64,000 nucleotides of DNA. Origin: Dysidea avara (Eukaryota > Porifera > Demospongiae > Dictyoceratida > Dysideidae). The position numbers and the translations under genes were made by a program. The stretch's first letter is position 1. Each line of letters opens with the position of its first letter. Below the pieces are notes generated by a model. The model saw nothing but the letters and a program-made list of their open reading frames with translations. It was not told the DNA's origin and ran no database searches. Shown piece after piece: positions 34,518 to 44,149 of this stretch. The DNA lies in NCBI RefSeq assembly GCF_963678975.1, contig NC_089272.1, forward strand, positions 4,274,359-4,338,358. The letters are read 5' to 3'.

Positions 34518-35178
34518 TTAATTGTGTGTTCTTAAATGTTTTTTTAGGCAACGATTGTCTGTAAATGCTTTATCACAATATTGACATTGGTAAGGCTTCT
34601 CTCCTGTATGAGTTTTTAAATGTGTTTGTAGATTACTATAGTCCATAAATGCTTTATTACAATTCTGGCATTGGTAAGGCTTCTCTCCTGTATGAGTTCT
34701 TATATGTCTTTGTAGACTACTAGATTGTGTAAATGCTTTACTGCAATACTGGCATTGGTAAGGCTTCTCTCCTGTATGAGTTTTTAAATGTGTTTGTAGA
34801 TTACTATAGTCCATAAATGCTTTATTACAATTCTGGCATTGGTAAGGCTTCTCTCCTGTATGAGTTCTTAAATGTTTTGTAGATGATCAAATTGTGTAAA
34901 TGCTTTACTACAATATTGACATTGGTGGGATTTCTCTTTGTTACACTTCTTAACTGGCTTCACCTTGGTTGCTTCTTTCAAAGTCGGGGAATCATTTTGT
35001 TCATGTCTCCTGATATGTTGCTGAAGGTTGATCAGTGTAGTGAACACTTCTCCACATTTTCCACACTTGATTACTTGTGGATTAGCATCATGACATGATG
35101 GACTATGCTTCAAGTGAATATCAAAATTTTTCTTATCCACAAACTCTACTTGACACTGAGCACAAGTGTAGAAAGGAG
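34518..35178 (-). CDS. PRDM9-like gene, zinc-finger exon, frameshifted
   Basis: Follows acceptor attccactcag and continues the SET exon in phase. It encodes an atypical finger (CAQCQVEF ... H ... CH), [21 protein letters not shown], a Lys-rich linker, and five C2H2 fingers joined by TGEKPYQCQ linkers, ending HLRTHN and stop (34,518-34,520). Reading stops early, at 34,868, because one base is missing from an A run at about 34,873-34,878: ...FDHLQNI-stop, where the sister fingers read LQ-K/R/T-H. Past the lesion the frame stays open through four fingers. Two fingers (helix DYSNLQT) are virtually identical at DNA level, 168 bp apart. Either an assembly error, a fresh pseudogene, or a truncated allele. 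Confidence 0.9.
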
Positions 35179-35228
35179 CTGAGTGGAATAATTTTATTCC
35201 AAATTACAGTACATTATAAATAACTTAC

Positions 35229-35463
35229 CATCATCAAGTGAGTAATCCACAGATAATCCCATTTCCTTAGTATCATACCACACTAATAATTCACTGTTGG
35301 GTGTGATGTGTTTAATGGTACGATAGTAGATTTCACCATGGTATTGGAATGATAACAAGTTTTGTTCAGTCTCATTTCTAGCACAATTGACAAATCTCAA
35401 CCAATTAGAATGTTCCTCATTCTTGCTGTTAATAAAGTATGACCCACAACTATCCTTTTTGAT
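35229..35463 (-). CDS. PRDM9-like gene, second SET-domain exon
   Basis: Acceptor aatattttcag, donor GATGATG|gtaagtta; 235 bases, phase 0 to 1. Encodes IKKDSCGSYFINSKNEE, NWLRFVNCARNETEQNL, FQYHGEIYYRT and ELLVWYDTKE. The NCAR-x5-QNL, FQYH and LLVWY blocks are diagnostic of the PR/SET domain of the PRDM9/7/11 group, and the tyrosines in FQYH and VWY that matter for methyl transfer in PRDM9 are kept. Expected role: histone H3 lysine methyltransferase in the nucleus. Confidence 0.93.
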
Positions 35464-35514
35464 CTGAAAATATTAGAATACATATTTCATCCTTCACTAT
35501 TGTAACACACTTAC

Positions 35515-35804
35515 CTCCCAGAAGTAACTTGTATCAGTGTCACAAGTGACGTCTTCTTTCTTCACCACTTCTCCTTTATAGGGACCAATCCTAGTTCCTT
35601 TGGGTATAACCTCTTTGGCAAACACTCCCTTGCCAGCATTCTTAATGGAGGACATTTTCACTGTAACTTGTAGTGGTACTGGTAGACTGGTAAAGGATTT
35701 TGAGTCTTGGTCCCACCCTCGGGATTCATCCATTGGAAATAATGGTAACAGAGGACCATGTACCGGACACTCATCATGATACAAAGTATCACAATCATTA
35801 CAAA
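35515..35804 (-). CDS. PRDM9-like gene, zinc knuckle and first SET-domain exon
   Basis: Acceptor ctcgttacag, donor TGGGAG|gtaagtg; 290 bases. Encodes a CNDC-x8-CPVHG zinc knuckle directly in front of the SET domain (as in PRDM9), then SLPVPLQV, a GKGVFAKEVIPKGTRIGPY segment and TSYFWE. Its tyrosine is at the place of another catalytic-pocket Tyr of PRDM9. Exons further upstream (KRAB/SSXRD-type or other N-terminal parts) were not found; the gene start is unknown. It is convergent with TMEM192, whose stop codon lies about 190 bases from this gene's last exon. Confidence 0.92.
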
Positions 35805-36257
35805 CTGTAACGAGTGATGAAAAATGTTTGTAGTTAACATCAGTATGTAATGTAATAAGTCAAGTACAAGTTTATATTTCATTACAGTTATATGTGACCA
35901 CCTCATCTAGTTAGTTTTTGAGAAAAACAAAAATTGGTGAAATTGTACAAATACTAGCCTCACGTGGCCAGACTCAACTCTCCACGCAGCACTTATCACA
36001 CAGCAAAAATAGTGTTCCAATACTACCTATTCTAACCCCGTCTTTATTCAGTATTGGAACAACTATTTTTAAAAACTCCCTATATTGAGACAAAACGAAC
36101 CTCAAATCTATAAATGACTCTAATGTTATTCACTATTAGGGGCTATGGTCTGTTTTTGTCTGAGCCAAGGTAGAATTTTTGGACTATTAGTTCCAACACC
36201 TAAACATAGACGGAATAAATACAGTCAGTATTTGTGTATGAATTATGCTGTGTCAAT
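35805..36257. other. Upstream intron of the PRDM9-like gene; small inverted repeat
   Basis: No further exon recognised. The words aatagtgttccaatact (36,009) and agtattggaacaactatt (36,052) are inverted and flank a short AT-poor spacer, a possible mini-MITE. Confidence 0.4.
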
Positions 36258-36520
36258 TGAAGATTATTATTATTATTATTAGTGCTTTACAGTGACAGCA
36301 CTGAAGGTCTAACAGCAACATGTGCTGCAGCCTTAGGATTACCTAACCTACAAGGACTTAGACCTAGTGACTTGACTTACTGACTGAATAAGGTGTAACA
36401 GAAAAGGGGCCAAAGTAAGGAAAAAAAATCCCTCCAACCCCAGGATTCGAACTGCAGGTCACTCAATATCTAGTCGGGGCCACACTCAGTCTTCCTCCAG
36501 GAGGGATGGATCGATTATAA
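36258..36520 (-). repeat. tRNA-derived SINE with (AAT)n tail
   Basis: Read on the minus strand there is a good B box, GTTCGAATCC (36,443-36,452), then a body (gttggagggattttttttcc ... gtcactaggtctaagtcc ... ttaggtaatcctaaggctgc) and a taataataataat tail. The 3' half is repeated at 1,954-2,060. An A box upstream (in the cactgagtgtggccccgact region) is weak. The B box lies in DNA that also resembles a mature tRNA T arm. Confidence 0.65.
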
Positions 36521-37540
36521 GTGCCTAGTTGTGAGAGGGTCCGGTATAGTTTGAATAGCAAAGTTGTTCTGACATCCTGAGCATTTTCAGGATGGTAATG
36601 AAACACCTGGTTGACTTTCATCACAGCACATCATGTTGTAGGCTGTTAGTGAATTACCTTCTCTGAGTAATGGCTTGATTAAAACATGTGAATGTTTTCT
36701 TTCTAGCATGCGTTTATGCACAGATATCAACAACAAAAAATGTTTTCATAAAACGCATGCTTGTGTGAACTAGGCGGATTTTTGCTGAGACAATCACATA
36801 TAACAATGATAAATACATCACTACGAATACTCTACTCACACATGTCATCATCATCATCAATTATCTCACGTACCCTACACCATACATGTATGATAATAAG
36901 TGACAAGTATCTATACACCACACGTAAACTAAAGAATGTTGTATTCAACTAGTGTTGTAAAACAGGTATAATCTAATATGGTTCAACAACCAGGCCAGGT
37001 AGGGTATGTACATAGTAAAGTGGTGTTGTAACCACAGACCACCAAGTATTGAAAAAAAAAACCATGGGTACAACACCATGCATGGAGCCAACTTTGCAAT
37101 CATCTATCATTAGCTTATAACACACTAGTAGCATTATAGCATTGTGCGCTTACTATCATCACAATCAGAACACCATAAAACCTATTGAGAACTTTTATTA
37201 CATAACGTAAGCAACCAAATATTGGCCGGTATGTATATTCCCCAAAGCATTACAATTGTGATGAAACCTGAAAGATGTCTAAAGGACAAACTGGACTCAT
37301 TTGTACACGATGCTACCAAATAGTCCACTTGCATAGGTAAAGCAGCCAAGTTGTTAATTACTCTAATAGAGCATACGCCTGAAATACTCCAATTAAACAG
37401 TTGACTGCTATTAACTTTCAGATAATCAATTCTCCACTGTATACACACAGGTCTTCCTACCATACCTAACATTCATGAACACACAATGTATCATTGCTTA
37501 CACAGACCTTTTAACACGGAGATGTTTGCCACTATCCTTC
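36521..37540. other. No gene supported; left end of a hAT family at about 36,954
   Basis: tagtgttgtaaaacaggtat at 36,954 is similar to the 25,181 element end but no right end is seen. An agcatgcgtttatg / cataaaacgcatgct inverted pair lies at 36,705-36,765. The open frame at 37,182-37,472 has no supporting motif. Confidence 0.35.
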
Positions 37541-37668
37541 TTCTTTACTTCTTCATCAGTGCTTGGCTCTTCATCAGTGCTTGGCTCTTCATCAGTGCTT
37601 GGCTCTTCATCAGTGCTTGGCTCTTCATCAGTGCTTGGCTCTTCATCAGTGCTTGGCTCAATCACGTG
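37518..37668 (-). CDS. Possible exon made of an 18-bp tandem repeat (EPSTDE)n
   Basis: Six to seven copies of ttcatcagtgcttggctc (about 37,550-37,658) read on the minus strand as EPSTDE repeats, followed by a Lys/Arg-rich end (EVKKKDSGKHLRVK). An acceptor-like tgtatccag stands just before the array and gt words follow. An acidic, Ser/Thr/Pro-rich spacer upstream of the PRDM9-like exons would be plausible, but splice phases do not join convincingly to 35,804. May be only a minisatellite. Confidence 0.3.
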
Positions 37669-37689
37669 CTGGATACAATGCGCATTAAA

Positions 37690-38670
37690 AAGTAACACGT
37701 CACAATTTCCAGATGTAATATCCATTATATATTATTCGTTACTTTGTCATGTAATGTTTTATATTACTTCCTTCATTACAACAGTAATATTATTATGTAA
37801 CGTATTACAAATATAACTCGTTACCCCCAACTCTGCATTTAAATCATGCTCTTTTGCTCAACCCCAGCATTTATTGCATTACACCTCAAAAATAATTGTC
37901 CAACAATACAATATAAAGATACACATCTCACTCTAGTATTGTTACAAGTAAAGGAAAAATTAAGAAATTTAAGTTTGATTAGGGATCATGGAAATAAAAA
38001 GTAGAGAAACAAGGGAGGTCACCTACACCTGCAGATATTGTTGTAAAAGTACGTCTGATTTGTATATAAAGAGTGTTTTACTGTGGTACTTTTCTTTTGT
38101 GGTAATACACCTGACTCCACCTTTGGTCAATATGGGCACGTGATATCACTCGGCTGTTCTTGAAACCTCATCCAGAATGCCGGTCCTCACACTCGACAGT
38201 ATGAATTACAAAGTGACACAGGAGTTAGCTACTTCAGTAGTTCTTCAACTTGGTCAGAAGACCAATTTCACTCGCACTTGCACAAGGTTCACTTTTGGTG
38301 CCATGGTGACAGCAAGCAAGAAGTGTGATCGAAAATCTATGAAGAACATGTGCTCCATCATTCGTCATGACTACTGTGTGCCAGGAAGCTGTGTATGTAG
38401 TAAGCTATAAGTCTACAATAGCATAGTAATAAGTTGCACAAACAGCAATGTAGGTTTCCAGCTAGTTTTAGCTAGATACACACATTGTGCTTGTTTAAGG
38501 GCACATTTTATGTATGAATGCTACATACAGCCGTAGGCTGGATGTGCTGAGTTGAATAATTATGTGAACTTTAGGGGGGTTACCCTCCACCCAGCTCAGA
38601 GGCCCCCCTCCTGGATCCGTCCCTACACACACGCACGCACGCACACACACACACACACCACAGAGTATAC
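37690..38670. other. No gene supported; gttacg-rich element end, (ca)n
   Basis: 37,690-37,830 is rich in attacg/gtaac words of the type found at 490-745 and ends cgttacccccaactctg, probably an old element end. An open frame at 38,177-38,410 (+) contains several Cys and Lys but has no recognised family. A short (AC)n run lies at 38,628-38,658. Confidence 0.35.
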
Positions 38671-38678
38671 ATGCAAAC

Positions 38679-38897
38679 CTCTTCTTCTGATTGCTGTAGT
38701 TCCTCTCTCATTTTACAACACTGGCTCTTTCTTTCCTGTAGTCGATGTTCTAGGGAGGATACCTGCTCTGATAACTGCTTCAATTGTGAAAAAAATGTCT
38801 CTTCTAGTGACATCCTGTCGGCGATTGACTCCTTTAACTTCAACTCTAAATCCTTGATTTGACAAAGGTAAGTATTTGACACTGCATCATTCTCTAA
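38679..38897 (-). CDS. Coiled-coil exon, copy III
   Basis: Acceptor ttttactccgcag, donor GAAGAG|gtttgc, 219 bases in phase 0, no stop. It encodes a long amphipathic coiled coil: LENDAVSNTYLCQIKDLELK, then ESIADRMSLEETFFSQLKQL, SEQVSSLEHRLQERKSQ and REELQQSEEE. Closely similar to 42,309-42,521 (two extra residues, LK). No following exon could be placed at lower coordinates, so this is either a partial duplicate or belongs to a gene whose other exons are not recognisable. Protein family not identified. Confidence 0.7.
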
Positions 38898-39083
38898 CTG
38901 CGGAGTAAAATACAATCCCATAAGCTATCTCTGTAATAGACGTATACTTTACTAAGAACACAGGATTGGATTTATAGATTTTGTTTACACATTCATAGTT
39001 TTGTGGATTTGTCTTTCAGTTGGTGAAAGAAACATTTTAAAGTCTGTCTATTGGTGCTGCAGAAACATTAATATTATATAATA

Positions 39084-39315
39084 TGTGACTGAATTTGCAA
39101 AAATGTACCTTTATCGCACACAAAAATTGACCTATTTTTTTTACTTTGAGACTTCATAAATCTTGCATCATTGCATATAACTGCCTGAAATTTTCCGTAA
39201 GTAATACTACTGTATCTCAGTACAATAAGTAGCTTAATAAGTCATACGTTATTACATTTTGTTTGTTCACATGTAAAATGTGTGAAAAGGGTACCTTTTC
39301 ACAAATCCAGTCACA
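39084..39315. mobile_element. MITE, diverged member of the TGTGACCAGATTTG family
   Basis: Left tatgtgactgaatttgcaaa and right ttcacaaatccagtcacata are inverted; a gtacc word follows on each side. Confidence 0.6.
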
Positions 39316-39329
39316 TATTATGTATGTAA

Positions 39330-39690
39330 TTCATATTTCATTACAAACAATTGTGGTATATTGTAATACTGTAACCATTAAGGAACCGTCTAGATTGGTT
39401 ATTAGTTTTGCAATATAGAAAGGCTCTTTGGTGGCCAAAATGTTCTCTCTCTAGTTCTGTATCACTGCTGTAATCTACTCGGTATCACTTAGTATGATTT
39501 GAGTGCTTAAGTGCCCCATATGGTCTGTCCTCTACTACCTAACACTTATATACTGTAAGAAGAATAACAACACTTAGGGACAGTGGATATGTGTAAGAGT
39601 ACAACTGATTTCCTGGAAGACTATCATGGTTGACTTGACTTTAAACAAAACCACACAATGTGCTTTGTGTAAAATCTCAGTAAGCTGGTA
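39330..39690. repeat. Intergenic part of the coiled-coil duplication (partner at 47,930-48,545)
   Basis: Matches 47,930-48,101 and 48,448-48,545 at high identity: attaaggaaccgtctagatt, ggccaaaatg-ctctctctag, tgtcctctact, tactgtaagaagaataacaa. The second copy holds a hAT-like insert at 48,102 that is absent here, showing the empty site. Confidence 0.8.
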
Positions 39691-39694
39691 TAAA

Positions 39695-40509
39695 TGGGTG
39701 TAACTAATCACTGGACTGGACTACTGGACTGGACTACTGGACTGGACTACTGGACTGGACTACTGGACTGACATATTTTTTGGTTTTCACACATTCTGAG
39801 GTTGGTTTTAGTGAGTCTTGCTATCTAAGGACCTTCAGAAAACTTGCAGTCTGCTACTAAAATGATGAGTGTGAGGAGTGCAGTAAGCGAAAACTGACTT
39901 CTCACTACTTGTTATGCTCTACAGCATTTATACACTTCTTAGTATTGTGTTTTGGAGATTGTAATATCTAGCAATAGCTAACCAAAAATCAGTTTACTAT
40001 ATTTGTACTACCTATGATATACTGTATCCTTGAACTAAATAGCTCAGACCTCTGGGACACAACCTATCCTTCCTAAGACTACTGTAGTTAAGCTCGTTCA
40101 TACATGCAATGTACAAACTCATTGTACAACTGTAGGTATTTTCTGCTATCATGATTAGTTCTTACATGTGCTGGTTGGTGACCTACTACAATATGTGACC
40201 AAATTTACAAGCTTGCTACTACCTCCAAGACGTTATCATTGGTTAACCACAACTAACACATTCCCTGCAGCATACTGATAAGGAGTATAGGTATATGTAC
40301 TGTAGAAGAACATAATTAATAGAGGAGAAATCACTAGAAGTCAGTTTTTGCTTACTCTACTCCTCACGCTCATCATTTTAGTAGCAGACTGCGCAAGTTT
40401 TCTGAAGGCCCTTGGCTAGCAAAACTCAATCAATAAAACCAACCTCAGAATGTTTAAAAACCAAAAATATGTCAGTCCAGTAGTCCAGTTCAGTGATTAG
40501 TTACACCCA
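39695..40509. mobile_element. TIR element with TGGGTGTAACTAATCACTGG ends and ctactggactgga repeats
   Basis: Left tgggtgtaactaatcac, right gtgattagttaccaccca-type end (gtgattagttacaccca). The left end carries four to five ctactggactgga repeats before gacatattttttggttttca; the right end has the inverse with fewer repeats. Further inverted blocks: gtagcagactgcaagttttc near both ends. The right half recurs at 43,705-44,105, and the terminal part is shared with the outer element at 11,567-13,253. Confidence 0.75.
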
Positions 40510-40865
40510 GTATGGAATGGTGGAATGGAATTTTTTTGAAGTTCAATATCATTTTTTACATCCAAATAAATACAACTCCTCCCCTTATGTAAGCAAATAA
40601 ATAGGATTCCCCTTGAAGTCAGCTCTTTTATCATACATTTCCTCACCACAACACTTGTTTGACTTATAACTCAATACATGACAGTTGTTTTATTTGAATG
40701 CAGGTGGTTGTTGGTATGCAGTCTATGTACATGGGCAATCTGTATTATGAACCCACTATCACTGTTCATGATTTTTATGGCCTCATTTGTTGACAAGACC
40801 ACAACGTTATCAATTTAAATTCAGAAGCCTGTTAAAACCATATTGCAAGAAATGGTCCTTTTTAT

Positions 40866-41492
40866 TAGAGGTGTACCGATATACCCGTATCGGTAGACAT
40901 TTCTGCTATATTGGTGGGAGCCAATATTGCTGCTAAAAACCGATACAATACACCGATATACAGCTGAACTATCTTGAGGACACTGTCCAATGATCAAGCC
41001 ACATTGTAAACCCTGTTATTTAGCTAACAAGGGTGAGAAACAGTAGTTAACTTCCTTTTCTAAAAGCAGTATGCTACACAAAGCCATCTAAGTGCATGGA
41101 TAATTACTGTTTTGTTGTCACAAAGCTTACCAATCATACAACAAACACTCATAGTGGTGGGTCTGGGGAAACAGCAAAAAGATGAACCAAGAGCACAGCA
41201 TAAAACAACCAGCCATCTCTACAAGTCATTAAAATGCAGAGTAATCCAGACTAATCTTGGCAGGGGCATGTATCAAACTATTTGTGGGTGCCTTATAGTC
41301 TGAGCTGTCAACAGAGGCCACACCACCATGGGTAACCAAGCATAGCCAATAATCTTAAGACTGTCTTCAGTAGTTAAAATAAGTTGAACATGGCATATGT
41401 GGTTCCTCAAATATAAATAGCTACACTTAGTTATGTCGGAATATCAGATCAGTATCGTATCAGTTTAGTTTTCTTATACCGGTACACCTCTA
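40866..41492. mobile_element. hAT-like element with 8-bp target duplication
   Basis: Ends TAGAGGTGTACCGATA and TACCGGTACACCTCTA; the 8-mer CTTTTTAT is duplicated exactly (40,858-40,865 and 41,493-41,500). Subterminal ccgatac / gtatcgg words. It interrupts the intergenic DNA between coiled-coil copies, whose uninterrupted form is at 51,550-51,600. Confidence 0.9.
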
Positions 41493-41668
41493 CTTTTTAT
41501 TGCAAGAATGAGAATCCTGCAGGATTTAAAATTTTGCAAGACTTTTGTAAGAATCTTGCAAGATTACATGACAGATCCTGCAGGATCTTGCAAGATGGTT
41601 TCTACTGGGTGGTCCTAATATAGAGGGTTTACTGTTCACAGCATACAAGGATTACTACTTGTTTTATT

Positions 41669-41722
41669 TTAAGGCTGTTCTTTTAGGTCAGCAATTTCTT
41701 GAGCATACAGTTGTAGCTCCAA
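41669..41722 (-). pseudogene. Coiled-coil gene copy I, terminal exon
   Basis: Acceptor cttctctag, then LELQLYAQEIADLKEQP and stop. In copy II the equivalent residues are spread over two exons (52,009-52,095 and 51,625-51,657), so here the exon tail was fused to the last exon by a deletion. With the frameshift in the previous exon this copy is probably non-functional. Confidence 0.6.
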
Positions 41723-41862
41723 CTAGAGAAGAAACACAGAGAGAGCATCACTTAAAAATCCTCCATTGTCATTTGAATATAAAGTGACTTAAAATGACAT
41801 TACATAAGCATCTAGACCAGGGGAATAGAGTAAGCTTTACAATACCATTGTTCGATACTAAC

Positions 41863-41920
41863 CTTTTCTTTTCACCCTTGAAGTGTTCCTGCAATTTTTG
41901 CAGTTCATTCTGGTGACATT
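41863..41920 (-). pseudogene. Coiled-coil gene copy I, frameshifted exon
   Basis: Encodes CHQNELQKLQEHFKGEK and matches the exon at 52,247-52,319, but the A-rich end is one base shorter (gaaaagaaaag against gaaaaagaaaag). This shifts the phase so that the LELQ exon no longer follows in frame. The 5' part is cut short, with a weak acceptor. Confidence 0.6.
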
Positions 41921-41944
41921 CTAATTTTTGTGGTAATGTGCATG

Positions 41945-42235
41945 ACACAATCAGGGCTCAACCCAGAATATTAAGCTGGGGGTTGGGAGGGGAAAGAAAA
42001 GTAAGCCACTTTGGATTCTAGGGGGGTCTGGGGGCAGCTACCCCAGGAATATTTTTGAAAATTTAGATGTAAATATACTCAATTTTGGTGAAATTTTATT
42101 GTGATGTCATTGAATATTGACCATTAGATTATATAACTTTGGGATCAATTAAACTTTTCCATTTCTAAAGTCTTTAGGTATAAACCTAGGGGGGGGGGGC
42201 TACCTCCCTCCCAGATTATCCCCTGATAATGACAT
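41945..42235. mobile_element. Possible insertion with TCAGGG..CCCTGA ends and a G10 tract
   Basis: Present between exons of copy I and absent from copy II. tcagggctcaacccagaat at the left, agattatcccctga at the right, with a ggggggggggctacctccct tract near the right end. Termini are only weakly inverted. Confidence 0.4.
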
Positions 42236-42308
42236 ATGATAATGACTCATGTCACACCCACACATGCACGCATACACCCACACACACAGAAACGGTATAC
42301 ATGCAAAC

Positions 42309-42521
42309 CTCTTCTTGTGATTGCTGTAGATCCTCTCTCAGTTTATCACACTGACTCTCTTGTTCCTGTAGTTGACGTTGTAGGGAGGAGATCTGCTCTG
42401 ATAACTGCTTCACTTGTGTAGCCATTGTCTCTTCTAGTGACATCCTGTCGGCGATTGACTCCTTTAACTCTAAATCCTTGACTTGACAAAGGCAAGTAGT
42501 TGACGCTGCATCATTCTCTAA
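42309..42521 (-). CDS. Coiled-coil exon of copy I
   Basis: Acceptor ttttactccacag, donor GAAGAG|gtttgc, 213 bases, phase 0 at both ends, open throughout. Encodes LENDAASTTCLCQVKDLELK and then MSLEETMATQVKQLSEQI, a heptad-rich rod. In strand order it precedes 41,920 and 41,722. It is the best preserved part of copy I. Family not recognised; a structural or scaffolding coiled-coil protein is the most that can be said. Confidence 0.65.
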
Positions 42522-42564
42522 CTGTGGAGTAAAATACAATCCCATAAGCCATCTCTGTAGTAGA

Positions 42565-43313
42565 AGTATGGCAGAGGAGGTTGGACACGCACACATGAAA
42601 GCATAAATTTTGTATTGAAAGTTTAACCAAGCGTTCACGAAAGTTTTCACAAATACCATTTGAGAGTGCAATTCATGTTTAGTCTATTCAGCCGATCAAC
42701 CCCATTCAACCCCACTACTCCAGGCATGTAAATCGTTCTTGAAATCTACAGGGATCACATGTGTAAGCATTTGCTGGGTGGAATCCATGTGTAATATTAT
42801 AGGGACGCCTTATGTATGTGTATTTAAGCACAATAATTGTCGAAGAAAGCAATGTGCATGCTAACAAAGCCTCTCAGCGTATTGAAAAAGAAGAGTGGAC
42901 ACCGCTAGTTTGGCCTCACAGAGAATCGAAAAGAGAATTAGAAACTCACACACCCCCTTGCAATAAGAATTTGCTGTTCATCTTAAGAGCACAAGGTAAC
43001 GTGGTGTGGATATTGCTAAACATTTCTTCTATCACTTACTCCTTGTCACATATTAGAAATATGCAATTAACAGTAATAAAGCTTTTGTATCGTGTCCAAC
43101 CTACGATACTGCTCAAATGTAACGTTGCACTGCTCGATTGCAAGTGATTAAAAAACTCGCTAATTGAAGAGTGTGGCACGCATTTCCTTCACGAGTACTC
43201 ATCCCGTTTTATATGGGATGAATACTCGCAAAGGAAACGAGTACCGTGCCCTTTAATTAGTGAGTTTTTTTAATCACTCGCCATGAGCGAGTGCAACGTT
43301 ATGTTCGAGCGGT
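42565..43313. other. Insertion in the duplicated block (absent from 38,930)
   Basis: Copy III runs directly from ctctgtaatagacgtata into tactttactaa, while here about 750 bases intervene. It contains an open frame at 42,812-43,147 with no recognised motif and a foldback at its right end. Confidence 0.6.
43121..43300. mobile_element. Palindromic foldback element
   Basis: aacgttgcactgctcg at the left and cgagtgcaacgtt at the right; the inverted similarity runs across nearly the whole 180 bp, with the centre at ccgttttatatgg. Probable TA-type insertion (t at left, a at right). Confidence 0.75.
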
Positions 43314-43469
43314 ACCGTATACTTTACTAGCAACACAGGATTCAATTTGTAGATTTTGTTTACACATTCATAGTTTTGTGGATTTGCCTTTCAGTTGGTG
43401 AAAGGAAAGAAACATTTTAAAGTCTGTCTATTGGTGCTGCAGAAACATTAATCTAAACAAAACAGCAAA

Positions 43470-43712
43470 GCTGTAAAAAAGAGTGCGGCCCCCCAAAAAA
43501 ACCTGGATGAAAAAAGATGAGAAATCTAAGGTGGCAGCCAAGAAATGGCTGTGATGGTAGGTTAATGGCAAAAATTTTAATTATGACAATTCAGGTGAAT
43601 TTGCGTTGCCTCCTCCACTAAGATTCAGCACAAAATTCACCTGAATTGTTGTAATTAAAATTTTTGCCATTAACCTACCATCACAGCCATTTCTTGGCCA
43701 CCACCCATCCTT
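43470..43712. mobile_element. Foldback repeat with gtgcggccc head (family also at 60,955-61,118)
   Basis: aacagcaaagctgtaaaaaa and gagtgcggccc lead into an arm (gccaagaaatggctgtgatg ... gacaattcaggtgaattt) that is followed after a short loop by its inverse (aaattcacctgaattgttgt ... catcacagccatttcttggc). The copy at 60,955 has the head and one arm only. Confidence 0.8.
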
Positions 43713-44105
43713 CCTAGGATAATCTATTGTAGTTAAATTCATTCCTACATGCAATATACAAACTCATTGCATGACTGTAGGGCTTTTCTGCTATCATGAT
43801 TAGTTCTTACATGTGCTGGTTGGTGTACTATAATATGTGACCAAAGTTATTAGCATTGTACAAGCTTGCTACTATCTCTAAGACTTTATCATTGGTTAAC
43901 CATAACTAACACATTCCCTGCAGTATACTGATAAGGAGTATAGGTATATGTACTGTAGAAGAACATAATAGAAGCAGAAGTAAGTTTTTGCTTACTCCAC
44001 TCCTCACACTCATCATTTCAGTAGCAGACTGCAAGTATTCTGAAGGCCCTTAGCTAGCAAGACTCAATAAAACCAACCTCAGAGTGTGTAAAAACCAAAA
44101 ATATG
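43705..44105. repeat. Partial copy of the 39,695-40,509 element (right half)
   Basis: catccttcctaggataatct onwards matches 40,066-40,480 with small indels, ending at gtgtaaaaaccaaaaatatg where the satellite begins. Confidence 0.75.
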
Positions 44106-44149
44106 AAAACTTGAAAATATAAAAAAATATGAAAACCAAAACTTTCTAC

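Noticed and set aside
38177..38410. 77-codon Cys- and Lys-containing frame
   Set aside because: No splice sites, family or duplicated counterpart could be found; left as possible but unsupported.
42812..43147. 111-codon open frame
   Set aside because: Lies in an insertion absent from the other duplicate, has no motif, no splice context and overlaps the left end of a foldback element.
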